Origin: Paraburkholderia tagetis
Lineage (GTDB): Bacteria; Pseudomonadota; Gammaproteobacteria; Burkholderiales; Burkholderiaceae
Direction of reading: 5' to 3'
Assembly (NCBI RefSeq): GCF_022213065.1
Contig: NZ_JAKLJA010000019.1
Span: 1-64,000 of the forward strand
DNA length: 64,000 nt
Below, piece after piece: positions 24,604 to 33,616 of the stretch (within the stretch, counting starts at the first letter, position 1; the number at the start of each line of letters is the position of its first letter). A model generated the notes under the pieces. It worked only from the letters and a program-made list of their open reading frames with translations. It did not search any database and had not been told where the DNA came from. A program made the translations under genes and the position numbers.

Positions 24604-25347
24604 GTAAGTCTCCAGTTTCGAACCCAAAAGCAACGTAATCGCCCTGTGCTCCCGCGCCCCGAACGTGTCGCTTCCCCGTGCGGACGACCACGCAGGATGC
24701 ATCCTTGATGCACCTGGCCCGTATGGCGAAAAGCCCGCTCATGGCAGACCGCCCATCCATACTTGCGCGCAAGTGTAGGTGATCAAATTAATTTGGAGGA
24801 TTTTTTTCAGATATCGGGGCGAGTACCAATAGGCTTTCACCCGAGTACTTCGAAACCCTGATCAATTGGCCGGCAAGCCTTGCGCCGCAAGGGCTGGAGA
24901 AGAGGTTTGCAATCTTTTCGAAAGCCTTTTCCAGGGTGCGCCAGAATATTTTTCGGGATTTTTGGCGAGTTATGCGAGGCATGCGAAATGCGCGGCCGCG
25001 ACACGATAACGTTTGCTTTTCGAGTTCACCCCCTTACGCATCGAGATTAGCCCGAAATTAAAGTCAGCCCTCGATTAATTCGTCGCGTAGAAGAATCGTT
25101 GCGCGCGCCAGGGTTTTCTCGTATCGAGAAAGTACGACTGCGCGAAGCGCGCTGCAGGCTCCGCAGTGGCGTGGCAAACTGGCTCCCCCGTTCCGGAGCC
25201 GGTAATCCCAGTGACAGGCCTCGAGGTATTACCGCCGTCAGCGGCATCACTGGCATCACTGGCATCACTGGCATCACTGGCATCACCGGCATCACCGGCA
25301 TTAGCGGCATTAGCGGCACCACCCCATTCGCGAAGAAGGAGAGCAAT
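24604..25347. other. Divergent intergenic region with a 9-bp minisatellite at its right end
   Basis: About 740 bp between livK-like and dienelactone hydrolase genes. The middle (24775-25090) is AT-richer and probably carries promoters for both. I find no gene. The tandem repeat at 25243-25320 is listed separately. Confidence 0.5.
25243..25320. repeat. 9-bp tandem repeat (GGCATCACT type), about 8.7 copies
   Basis: Four exact GGCATCACT units (25243-25278), two GGCATCACC, two GGCATTAGC and a partial GGCACC follow one another. They end 27 bp before the dienelactone hydrolase start, so they lie in the leader. In frame they would read GITGITGIT, but no ribosome site supports translation through them. 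Confidence 0.92.
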
Positions 25348-26061
25348 GTGAGCGTATCGACCAAGTGGATCGACATTCCCGCCGGCAAGGAAAGTTTCGG
25401 CGCGTATCTCGCCCTGCCCCAAGGCGGCAAGGGCCCGGGCATCGTCATCATTCAGGAGATCTTCGGCGTGAATGGCCACATTCGCGATGTGGTCGAGCAA
25501 TACGCGCTCGATGGCTATGTGGCGATCGCCCCCGACATCTTCTGGCGCACCGCGCCGCGCGTCGAACTCGACTACGTGGGCGCAGACCGCGACCGTGGCA
25601 TCGAGCTGATGAAGAAAACCGACATGAACCTCGTCGTCGAGGACATCGCGGCGACAGCCGACACGCTGCGCAAGCTGCCCGAGTGCGCGGGCAAGGTCGC
25701 CGCCATCGGCTATTGTCTGGGCGGCCGGCTCGCGTACATGGCTGCGGCAAGCGGGTCGACCGGGTCGCGTTCGATCGACGCGGCGGTCTCGTACTACGGC
25801 GGCGGCATTCACACACAACTCGATCTCGCCGACAAGATCAAGCAGCCGATACTCTTCCACTATGCCGAGCTCGACCACGGCATTCCGCCCGACGCGGTGG
25901 GCCAGGTGAAGGAGCGCTTCGCCGGCCGCGACAACGCCGAATTCCATATCTACCCGGGCGCCGATCACGGCTTCAACTGCTCGGTGCGCGCGTCGTACAA
26001 CCAGAACGCGTCGGCGCTCGCGCACGGCCGCACGCTCACGTTCCTCGCGCAAAGCCTCTAA
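25348..26061 (+). CDS. Dienelactone hydrolase family protein
   Basis: A protein of 237 residues of alpha/beta-hydrolase fold. The sequence KGPGIVIIQEIFGVNGHIRDVVEQYALDGYVAIAPDIFWR carries the family Glu. The nucleophile Cys is in IGYCLGGRLAYMAA, the Asp region in HYAELDHGIP and the His in PGADHGFNCSVRASYN. The enzyme opens lactone rings in chlorocatechol-type pathways or hydrolyses related esters. The GTG at 25348 follows AAGGAGAGCAAT. Longer in-frame starts would translate the minisatellite and are rejected. Confidence 0.92.
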   Translation: MSVSTKWIDIPAGKESFGAYLALPQGGKGPGIVIIQEIFGVNGHIRDVVEQYALDGYVAIAPDIFWRTAPRVELDYVGADRDRGIELMKKTDMNLVVEDIAATADTLRKLPECAGKVAAIGYCLGGRLAYMAAASGSTGSRSIDAAVSYYGGGIHTQLDLADKIKQPILFHYAELDHGIPPDAVGQVKERFAGRDNAEFHIYPGADHGFNCSVRASYNQNASALAHGRTLTFLAQSL

Positions 26062-26247
26062 AACATCCAGCGCGCGAGAAGCTCGTTCGCACGGCATACG
26101 CGCAAGCCAGGCACAGGAAGCGGCCATTGCGGCAGAATCGCTGCAATGGCCGCTTTCGTTTCATTGCACTTGATGCGCCGAAGCGCCGGTCGAGCGGTCG
26201 AGCCATCGGCTCGCCGAATCCAACGACGCCCCCAAGGAGTGCGCGCC

Positions 26248-27762
26248 TTGCAGTCCGACTATCTGGAATACGACGCCATCGGCCTTGCCGAACTCGTGCA
26301 GCGCGGCGAAGTGAGCGCACGCGAGTTGCTCGACACCGCGATCGCGCGCGCCGAGGCCGCCAATCCCGCGATCAATTCGATCGTGCTCAAGGACTACGAC
26401 GCTGCGCGCAAGCGCGCGCTGCGCATCGAGGCGGGCGGCAACGGCGTCGATGCCCTCGCGCAGGGGCCGCTCGCGGGCGTGCCGTTCCTCGTCAAGGATC
26501 TGGGCGCGGCGGTCGCGGGGCTGCGCATGACGCTGGGCAGCCGCCACTACCGCCATTACGTGCCGGCGGCGGATGCGCCCGTGGTCGAGCGCTTTCGCGC
26601 CGCGGGCCTGAATCTGTTCGGCAAGACGAGCGCTTCGGAGCTTGGCCAGATGCCCTACACGGAGCCCGAGCTGTTCGGCCCATGCCGCAATCCGTGGAAT
26701 CTCGATCACACGCCGGGCGGCTCGAGCGGCGGCGCGGCCGCCTCGGTCGCGGCCGGCATCGTGCCGCTCGCGCACGCCTCGGACGGCGGCGGCTCGATCC
26801 GCATTCCCGCGTCGTGCTGCGGGCTCTTCGGCCTGAAGCCTTCGCGCGGCAACCAGCCGCCTTCGGACGTGCCGCCCTCGCCGGGCGGGCTGGGCGTCGA
26901 CTTCGCCGTATCGCGCAGCGTGCGCGACAGCGCGCTCATGCTCGACCTGCTCGCCGGCGACGCCGCGCGCACGCCTGGCGCGCCGGGCACTTTTCTCGCG
27001 GCGGCGCGCCAGCCGCTCGACGGCGGCAAGCCGCTCGCGGTCGCCTTCATCGCCGATCCGCTTTTCGCCGATGCGCTTTCGCCCGACGTGCGCGAAGCGC
27101 TCGACGACGCGGCCGCGCTGCTCGCCTCGCTCGGGCACAACGTGGAGCCGGTGAAGCTCAACGTGGATTTCGCGGCGGCACGCGAGGCGTTCCTGATGCT
27201 GTGGTCGGTGGTGGCCGAGAAATACGTGCTCGAGGCCCACACGATCACGGGCACGAAGCCACGCCGCCAGGACTTCGAGATCGCGACGTGGGCGATGGCG
27301 CACATCGGCCGCAAGCTGGGCGAGCGCGCCCTGCCCGCCGCGCTCGAGACGCAGCAGCGCATCACGGCCCAGATCGCCGACCTGATGACGCGTTTCGACG
27401 TGATCCTGTGCGCAACGCTGGCCGCGCCACCGGTGAAGATTGGCGAGCTGAAGCCGACGTCTTCGGAGCGCATGCAGATGCGCGCCGTCACGGCGATGCC
27501 GGTGGATGCGCTAATGAGAAAACTGCTGACGGAATCCGCGAACAAGGCATTCGCGTGGGCGGGCTGCACCGAGTTGTTCAACCTGACGGGGCAGCCTTCG
27601 ATGTCGGTGCCGCTCGTGTGGAATGCGCGCGGTCTGCCGATTGGTGTGCAATTCGCGGCGCGCGAAGGCAACGATGCCTTGCTGCTGCGCCTCGCGGCCC
27701 AGCTCGAAACGGCGCGCCCGTGGTTCGGACGGCGGCCGCCTCTGCTGATGGCGCGCGTCTAA
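26248..27762 (+). CDS. Amidase (amidase signature family)
   Basis: A protein of 504 residues. The amidase-signature triad is visible: Lys in PFLVKDLG, Ser in TPGGSSGGAAASVAAG and the nucleophile Ser in SDGGGSIRIPASCCGLFGLKPSRG. The rest is the usual glycine-rich core and a C-terminus with FNLTGQPSMSVPLVWNARGLPIGVQFAAREG. It hydrolyses amides, substrate unknown. The TTG at 26248 has AAGGAG 9 nt upstream and gives the normal family start. No ATG with a ribosome site competes. Confidence 0.92.
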   Translation: MQSDYLEYDAIGLAELVQRGEVSARELLDTAIARAEAANPAINSIVLKDYDAARKRALRIEAGGNGVDALAQGPLAGVPFLVKDLGAAVAGLRMTLGSRHYRHYVPAADAPVVERFRAAGLNLFGKTSASELGQMPYTEPELFGPCRNPWNLDHTPGGSSGGAAASVAAGIVPLAHASDGGGSIRIPASCCGLFGLKPSRGNQPPSDVPPSPGGLGVDFAVSRSVRDSALMLDLLAGDAARTPGAPGTFLAAARQPLDGGKPLAVAFIADPLFADALSPDVREALDDAAALLASLGHNVEPVKLNVDFAAAREAFLMLWSVVAEKYVLEAHTITGTKPRRQDFEIATWAMAHIGRKLGERALPAALETQQRITAQIADLMTRFDVILCATLAAPPVKIGELKPTSSERMQMRAVTAMPVDALMRKLLTESANKAFAWAGCTELFNLTGQPSMSVPLVWNARGLPIGVQFAAREGNDALLLRLAAQLETARPWFGRRPPLLMARV

Positions 27763-27895
27763 GCCAACTTCCAGGCCAGCATACAAGCCAGCACTCAGGC
27801 CGGCCCTGGCGAAGCCGGTGCGCGCGCATCGATGCGGCGCGCGCCCGGCTTCGAGCCCGTCTGCCGCTGACGGCCCGGGCTCTTGCTCAGGCGCG

Positions 27896-28207
27896 TCAGG
27901 CCTTCTTGTTGTAGGCGCTGCACCAGCCCTTGCCCGAGACCTGCTTGCCGGGGAACATCGGGCATGCGGCGTAGGCGTCGGTGGCCTTGCCTTGATAGAA
28001 CGTGCAGTTGCTGCAATCCTGGCCAGCGGCGTACTTCGCGAACTTGGCCTTGTCGACCTTGGTTGCGTCGGCCTTGTAGCCGAGTGCCTGGGCGGTGGGT
28101 TCGGATTCGCCGACCTTCGGCGCATCGGCGAAAGCCTGGCGCGACAGCGCGACGCTTGCGGCAACGCCAACACTCGAGATCAGAAAGCTGCGGCGGGACG
28201 ATTTCAT
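27896..28207 (-). CDS. High-potential iron-sulfur protein (HiPIP)
   Basis: A protein of 103 residues. A Tat-type leader (SSRRSFLISSVGVAASVALSRQAFA) suits export of a folded [4Fe-4S] protein. The four cluster cysteines are in DCSNCTFYQG, ACPMFPG and GWCSAY, the exact HiPIP spacing. It carries electrons in the periplasm. Monocistronic. Confidence 0.93.
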   Translation of the reverse strand: MKSSRRSFLISSVGVAASVALSRQAFADAPKVGESEPTAQALGYKADATKVDKAKFAKYAAGQDCSNCTFYQGKATDAYAACPMFPGKQVSGKGWCSAYNKKA

Positions 28208-28427
28208 GAGCAGTACTCCAATATTGTGGGCACACCGTTCTGCCGACGGCGTGGCGAGAAGAATAACAACGAAGCCGCCACGCGTGCATCAGGAATTCCG
28301 GAGATAAGCGATTCGCATCTTGTAAACGATGGGGCACGCCCCGGGGCGCCGCCAGCCGGGCGGCGCCTCGCGCAGAGAGCGGGCAAGAGGTGTGGCGATT
28401 GAAGCGCTGGCAAAAAAATTCTGCGCG

Positions 28428-29534
28428 TCAGGCGAGCCCGGCCACCTCGCACACGCGCTGCGCGATGGCGAGCGAAGCCGTGAGCCCCGGCGACTCGATA
28501 CCGAACAGATTCACGAGCCCACGCACGCCGTGCGCCGCGCCGCCCTGGATCACGAAGTCGGCGGCAGGCTCGCCCGGGCCCGAGAGCTTGGGCCGGATGC
28601 CCGCATAGGCGGGTTGCAGCGCATCGTCGGGCAAGCCTGGCCAGTAGCTGCGGATCTGCGCATAGAAGGCTTCGGCGCGACGCGGATCGACATCGTAGTC
28701 GATCGAATCGATCCACTCGACATCGGGACCGAAACGCGCCTGCCCGCCGAGATCCAGCGTGAGATGCACGCCGAGCCCAGCCTCGTTCGGCATCGGATAG
28801 ATGAGGCGCGAAAACGGCACGCGCCCCGAGACGCTGAAGTAATTGCCGCGCGCGAGGTAAAGGGGCGGGATGTGGCGCGGATCGAGCCCGCGGATGCGCT
28901 TCGCGATCCGGGTCGCGTGCAGCCCCGCGCTGTTGATGAGGCAGGCCGCGCGGATTTCGGTGGGCGCGTCGCCGCCCGTCTTGATCACGAAGCCGTTCGT
29001 GCTTGCGTCGACCGACTCGACCGGCGACTTGAGCGCGATCACGGCGCCCTCGCGCTCGGCGTCGCCTTGCAGGGCCAGCATCAACTGATGGCTGTCGACA
29101 ATGCCGGTTTGCGGCGAGTACACCGCCGCCACGCATTCGAGCGCCGGCTCGAGCGCTAGCGCCTCCGTCTTGTTGACGCGCGTGAGATCGAATACGCCGT
29201 TTTCCTTGCCACGCGCGAGAATCGCTTCGAGTTGCGCGACCTGGGCCGGCGTCGTGGCCACGAGCAGCTTGCCGCAGCGCGCATGCGCGACGTTGCGCGC
29301 CGCACAGTACTCGTACAGCATCTCGCGTCCGCGCACGCACAGGGTCGCCTTGAGCGAGCCGCGCGGGTAATAGAGCCCCGCGTGAATCACCTCGCTGTTG
29401 CGCGAACTGGTGCTGGTGCCGATGGCATCGGCGGCCTCCAGCACGATCACTTCGCGTCCGCGCGCCGCCAGCGCGCGCGCCACGGCGAGGCCCACTACGC
29501 CCGCGCCAATCACCACACATTCGATCTGATCCAT
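28428..29534 (-). CDS. FAD-dependent oxidoreductase, L-2-hydroxyglutarate oxidase-like
   Basis: A protein of 368 residues of the DAO fold. The FAD-binding motif is CVVIGAGVVGLAVARALAARGREVIVLEAA, followed by GTSTSSRNSEVIHAGLYYP, which is characteristic of the LhgO/YgaF subgroup. A substrate-domain marker is YLARGNYFSVSG and the C-terminus is VNLFGIESPGLTASLAIAQRV. It probably oxidises a 2-hydroxy acid. The start at MDQIECVV (29534) is set by the family. Confidence 0.88.
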   Translation of the reverse strand: MDQIECVVIGAGVVGLAVARALAARGREVIVLEAADAIGTSTSSRNSEVIHAGLYYPRGSLKATLCVRGREMLYEYCAARNVAHARCGKLLVATTPAQVAQLEAILARGKENGVFDLTRVNKTEALALEPALECVAAVYSPQTGIVDSHQLMLALQGDAEREGAVIALKSPVESVDASTNGFVIKTGGDAPTEIRAACLINSAGLHATRIAKRIRGLDPRHIPPLYLARGNYFSVSGRVPFSRLIYPMPNEAGLGVHLTLDLGGQARFGPDVEWIDSIDYDVDPRRAEAFYAQIRSYWPGLPDDALQPAYAGIRPKLSGPGEPAADFVIQGGAAHGVRGLVNLFGIESPGLTASLAIAQRVCEVAGLA

Positions 29535-29998
29535 GTCGCTCGCGTCCGCATCCGGCGAATAAGGCAGCGGCGCCTCCCTGACGCCGCCATAAGAAAAATT
29601 GTAGACCCCGCGCAGGGCGGATTCGTATCGAATACGTACCGGATATGCGCGTAAATCCACCCATTGCGCACGCGCGCTGAATTGGGCAAGCGCCGGGGCA
29701 AGCTCGGACTATCGATGGGGGCCTCGATGGGTGGCACCCATTACAGATCGATCATCGTTGCAGATAAAATAACAATCCCTTCGGAAATAGACCTCGAAAT
29801 ACTCCGTTGTTGCCCCTATATTACAAATAGTCACACACTAACCCGTTGAAGCATCGTTGCGTCGTCTTCATTTGAATCGATGCTTGCGGTCCGGTGTTTG
29901 CGAACCCGGTATAGGATCGAAGGTCATAAGGAACCCGCCCCGCCGTTGCGAGCCCGCACAACCGACTCGCAAGGCACGCGAGCATGGAGCCTGCCCAT
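29535..29998. other. Divergent promoter region with an AT-rich centre
   Basis: The part 29745-29850 is AT-rich (for example ATAAAATAACAATC near 29764), unlike its surroundings. It should contain promoters for the FAD oxidoreductase and the Pro/Ala-rich protein. No gene or RNA is evident. Confidence 0.45.
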
Positions 29999-31177
29999 AT
30001 GACGTTGTTGAAGAACTGCCTCGCCGCAACCCTGTTCGCCGCTGCTGCCGCGTTCGCGACCGCGAACGCGAACGCGCAGACACAGACGCAGGGCGTGGTG
30101 CAGCCCGCGAATTCGGCCTCGCAACCGGTGGTACACGCCGTTCCGGCCCCGTCCGCGGAGCCCGCCCAACAGCCGGCGGCGAAGCCGGCCCCGCAGTCCG
30201 CACCGCAGGCAGCGCCGCAAGCAGCACCGCAGGCAGCACCTCAGCCAGCCCCGAAGGCAACCCCGGCTCCAGCGCCCAAGGCAGCACCGCAGGCAGCCCC
30301 AACCCCAGCGCCCAAGGCAGCATCGAAGCCTGCCCCGCACCCCGTTCACAAGAACCCTCATAAGCCCGTTCACAAGCCGACTTATGAGCCAGCTTATGAA
30401 CCCGCTCCGCACGAGAACGTGCAACCCGCGCAACCTGTCACGCAGCCGGGAGCGGCGCCGCAACCCCCGATACTGCCGGCCCCCGCACCGCAACCCGCAC
30501 CGCAACCCGCCGTGCAGCCCACGCCAACGCAGGCACCAACGCCGGCACCCGCACCGACGCCCGCGCCCGCCGCGCAGCCGGCACCCACACCGCAGCCCTA
30601 CGCGCAGCCAGCGCCGCGCCCCGCGGTGCCGCCACCGCCCGCACCACCGCCGGCGCCAGCACCGCGACCCTATGCGCAGCCAGCACCCGTACCCGCCCCA
30701 CCGCCAGTACCGGGTGCCGCGCCGCAGCCCTACGCGCAACCCGGCGTGCAACCCGTGGTCAACTGGACGCTGCAGGTGATCCGCGACGGCCAGCTGATCG
30801 ACTCGTTCAACGGCACGACCACGGTCGGCCAGGCGCGCACCGATACCCATCACAATGTGGTCTCGCACCGGGTCGGCTGCAAGGACCAGCCCGCGGGCAG
30901 CATCGACCTGCAGCGCACCATCACGGTCTCGCCGTTGCGGGCGAATCCGACCGAATCGATCCTCTCGATCGACGCCCACGAGACGTTCGAAGACGACGTC
31001 GCGCGGCAAAGCCCGTCAGGCTGCAAGCTGCCGCCTCAGCCGCGTCAGGTGAACGCCGACCATCCGGGGCTCGTGGTGCCCGCCGGTCAATGGGTCAGCT
31101 GGCCGATCATCGACAAGAACCCCTCGCTTGCGTACCGGGTGCGCGCAAGCCTCGCGCCGCCGTCCCAGCAGCCCTGA
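29999..31177 (+). CDS. Secreted proline/alanine/glutamine-rich protein with a C-terminal domain
   Basis: A protein of 392 residues. It has a signal peptide (MTLLKNCLAATLFAAAAAFATANANA), then about 230 residues of Pro-Ala-Gln low complexity with repeats such as APQAAPQAAPQ and the motif PQPYAQPA in several places. A short HPVHKNPHKPVHKP segment lies near its middle. The last 135 residues (VNWTLQVIRDGQLIDSFNGTTTVGQ onward) form a compact beta-rich domain with two cysteines (VGCKDQ and SGCKLP) that could make a disulfide. The ATG at 29999 has GGAG 8 nt upstream. Probably cell-envelope or secreted, with the repeat as a spacer. No family recognised. Confidence 0.7.
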   Translation: MTLLKNCLAATLFAAAAAFATANANAQTQTQGVVQPANSASQPVVHAVPAPSAEPAQQPAAKPAPQSAPQAAPQAAPQAAPQPAPKATPAPAPKAAPQAAPTPAPKAASKPAPHPVHKNPHKPVHKPTYEPAYEPAPHENVQPAQPVTQPGAAPQPPILPAPAPQPAPQPAVQPTPTQAPTPAPAPTPAPAAQPAPTPQPYAQPAPRPAVPPPPAPPPAPAPRPYAQPAPVPAPPPVPGAAPQPYAQPGVQPVVNWTLQVIRDGQLIDSFNGTTTVGQARTDTHHNVVSHRVGCKDQPAGSIDLQRTITVSPLRANPTESILSIDAHETFEDDVARQSPSGCKLPPQPRQVNADHPGLVVPAGQWVSWPIIDKNPSLAYRVRASLAPPSQQP

Positions 31178-31198
31178 AGCGCTGAAGCGCTGAAGCGC
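31175..31198. repeat. 8-bp tandem repeat TGAAGCGC, three copies
   Basis: Three exact TGAAGCGC units start at the stop codon of the Pro/Ala-rich gene, so the TGA is the first base triplet of the repeat. Confidence 0.85.
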
Positions 31199-31289
31199 CG
31201 CCAGGAAGCATCGGTTCTAAACTGAGCTGAACCGAAGCGCGATCTGCCATCCGAACGAAACTGTCGTAAGAACTCGTTGTAACAAGCGC

Positions 31290-32093
31290 ATGCGAAACCT
31301 CGAACAACCCCTCATCGACGCGGTGCCGGCCAACACCCGGGACTTCGTCGCGGTGAGCTGGAACCTGCACAAGGGCCGCTCACCGCTTGGCTTCCAGGCC
31401 TGGCAGGCGATGCGGCGCTGGGTGCAGTCCACCCACGCCGACGCCTGGTTCCTTCAGGAGGCGATGGCGCGGCGTCTGCCGCAGCCGATCCTCTCCTCGA
31501 CCTTCGGTGCCGAGCTCGGCGACCCGCTCGCGGATGTCTGGCACTGCCAGGCCACCGAAATCGCCGACGCGCTCGAGCTGCAAATCGCGCTCGGGCCGAA
31601 CGTGTTCAAGCCTTCGTGGCGGCACGGTAACGCCATCCTTTCGCCGCATCCGCTCGACCTGGGCGGCCGCTGGGACATCTCGGCGCACCGCTTCGAACGG
31701 CGCGGCCTGCTCGTCGCGCGCGCGAGCGTGGCGGGCCAGTCGGTCACGCTGCTGTGCGCGCACCTCGCGCTCACGCGCAGCGCGCGCCTGCGGCAGATGC
31801 ACTGGATCGCGCACTGGATCGCCAAGGAAGCGCCGCAAGGGCCACTCGTGCTCGCGGGCGACTTCAACGACTGGCGCAACGACTCGGTGCCGCTCTTCGC
31901 GGAGCACGGCCTGCAAGAAGTCGCGACGCTGCTCGGCGAACCGGCGCGCACGTTTCCGGCGTTCTCGCCCGCCCTTGCGCTCGACAAAATGTTCGTGCGC
32001 GGCCTGCAACCGGTCGAGCTGATCCAGCCCGCGCAAGAGACGGCCTGGCTCTCCGATCACCTGCCGTACATGGCGCGACTGCGGCTCGAATGA
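31290..32093 (+). CDS. Endonuclease/exonuclease/phosphatase (EEP) family protein
   Basis: A protein of 267 residues. EEP catalytic motifs are VSWNLHKG (Asn), WFLQEAM (metal-binding Glu), LAGDFNDWRND (Asp/Asn pair) and WLSDHLPYMARL (terminal Asp-His). Family members cleave nucleic acids or phosphoesters, and the substrate here is unknown. It resembles YafD-type proteins of this family but lacks their N-terminal membrane segments. Confidence 0.87.
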   Translation: MRNLEQPLIDAVPANTRDFVAVSWNLHKGRSPLGFQAWQAMRRWVQSTHADAWFLQEAMARRLPQPILSSTFGAELGDPLADVWHCQATEIADALELQIALGPNVFKPSWRHGNAILSPHPLDLGGRWDISAHRFERRGLLVARASVAGQSVTLLCAHLALTRSARLRQMHWIAHWIAKEAPQGPLVLAGDFNDWRNDSVPLFAEHGLQEVATLLGEPARTFPAFSPALALDKMFVRGLQPVELIQPAQETAWLSDHLPYMARLRLE

Positions 32094-32219
32094 CGCGGCG
32101 GGGCGTGCCTCATCCCGCGGCGCCGCAACCGCCAGCAATCCCCCACGAATGGCAGACGCAATCGCGCTAATATGTCGCGTTGCGCGCCCTTGGGGTGCGC
32201 CCTTCCCGCCGGGCTTCGC

Positions 32220-32918
32220 ATGCACCTCTTCGCCACGCTGCTCCAGATCGCCATCGTTTATTTGTTCGCGCTCGTCAGCCCGGGCCCGAACTTCTTCATG
32301 GTGACGCAGCTTTCGCTCGCGGGACGGCGCGGCCTCGGCATCGCCTCGGCGTTTGGCGTGGGCACGGGCTCCACGCTCTGGGCCGCGCTCGCCATGCTGG
32401 GCTTCGCGGCGGTGCTCCAACATATCGAGTGGCTCTATCACGGCGTGCGCGTCGCCGGCGCGCTCTATCTGCTCTGGTTCGGCATCAAGCTGCTGCGCTC
32501 GGGCGCGCGCCGCGACGCAAAGGCGGCCGATGCCGTCGATGCCGCCAACACGGCCGATACCGCCAACGCAACCCGCTCCACCGGAAACGCAGCCGTTACC
32601 CCGCTGCCGCCGCCCGACCGGCGCGCCTGGCTGCGCACGTGGCGTGCGGGGTTTCTCACCTGCCTCACGAACCCGAAGTCCTGCGTGTTCTGGACCAGCG
32701 TGTTCGCGGCGATCTTTCCTGCTCATCCGCCACTGTGGTTCTACGGCGCGGCGCTCGCGCTCGTGGCGACGATGTCGTTCGGCTATCACTCGAGCCTCGC
32801 GCTCCTGTTCGCCGACCATCGCACGCAACGCGGCTACAAGCGGCTGCGCCGCCCCATCGACGCGTTCTGCGGCGCGGCGCTGATCGGTCTCGCCGCAAAG
32901 CTCGCCGCCGATCGCTGA
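32220..32918 (+). CDS. LysE/RhtB family amino acid exporter
   Basis: A protein of 232 residues with six membrane segments. The N-terminal signature YLFALVSPGPNFFMVTQLSLAGRRGLGIASAFGVGTGSTLWA is typical. The loop between TM3 and TM4 is expanded with Ala/Asp/Thr repeats (AADAVDAANTADTANA) not usual in the family. It exports amino acids or related metabolites across the inner membrane. The start at 32220 gives a normal N-terminus. Confidence 0.92.
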   Translation: MHLFATLLQIAIVYLFALVSPGPNFFMVTQLSLAGRRGLGIASAFGVGTGSTLWAALAMLGFAAVLQHIEWLYHGVRVAGALYLLWFGIKLLRSGARRDAKAADAVDAANTADTANATRSTGNAAVTPLPPPDRRAWLRTWRAGFLTCLTNPKSCVFWTSVFAAIFPAHPPLWFYGAALALVATMSFGYHSSLALLFADHRTQRGYKRLRRPIDAFCGAALIGLAAKLAADR

Positions 32919-33616
32919 TCCCGGCGCGCCGACCTCTCGCGCAAACGCAGCAAGCGCAGCAAACGCGCCAAGACGGCAAGCCCTGCCCAGGTGCGACTAT
33001 ATGGCGCAGATCCGACGCCGTCGCACGCCGAATCTGCCCCCGCCAGCAGGGTCTCTGCTGCGGCCCGACAGACCTTCCGGTATCATTCGCACAAAGATTC
33101 GAGCGGCATGCGTCGTGTTCGAGCGCGTGCCGCCCGCGGCAAGCGCGCATGCCCCCACGGGCCAAACCCGCCCGTCCGAAGGGCTGCCGGACTCCCAGGT
33201 TCGCGCCCTCGCGCCGCATCCCGCCGAAGCCCGCTTTGTCGCATCATGGCCCGCACACGTGGGCCATGCAGGCGCCAGGCACGGCACCTCGCGACACCTC
33301 GCGCAAGCAGGTCGACCACTCCCGTTAGACGCGGCACAGCCCACGAGGCACGCTCGCGGTAAAATAACGGACTGCGCCTCGTTCGCAATGGGACGGCTGG
33401 CAAGCTGGCGAAAAGCGGGGCACAAAGCAGGAATACAAGCGGGAACAGAAGCGGAAGCAACGTGGGTCGCAAAGCGGGAACGCAAAGCGCACGCATGGGC
33501 AACCGCCCAGGAAAGCGCACGCCGCGCATCGTCAAACCGAGTCCGTCATGCCCTGTCATGCGCGGCCGGAAGGAACGCCCCCGTCCGGCGGACCTTGTTT
33601 CGCATCATCAGGAACC
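32919..33616. other. 700-bp stretch without a convincing gene
   Basis: Several open frames exist but are rich in Arg, Ala and Pro without domains or ribosome sites. The part 33400-33500 is purine-rich with degenerate GCGGGAA/AAGCGG repeats. It probably contains the fpr promoter (GTAAAATAAC near 33359 may be part of it). Possibly decayed DNA. Confidence 0.5.

Noticed and set aside
25243..25320. Regular repeats suggesting a CRISPR array
   Set aside because: Units are 9 bp and directly adjacent with no spacers, and no cas genes are present. It is a minisatellite.
25365..27914. A long Arg-rich frame spanning the dienelactone hydrolase and amidase genes
   Set aside because: It covers two well-supported genes in another frame and has no recognisable domain or ribosome site.
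33001..33616. Plus-strand frame running into fpr, possible N-terminal extension
   Set aside because: The added residues are simple Ala/Arg/Pro-rich sequence and FNR proteins start at MSKHTEE-like positions.
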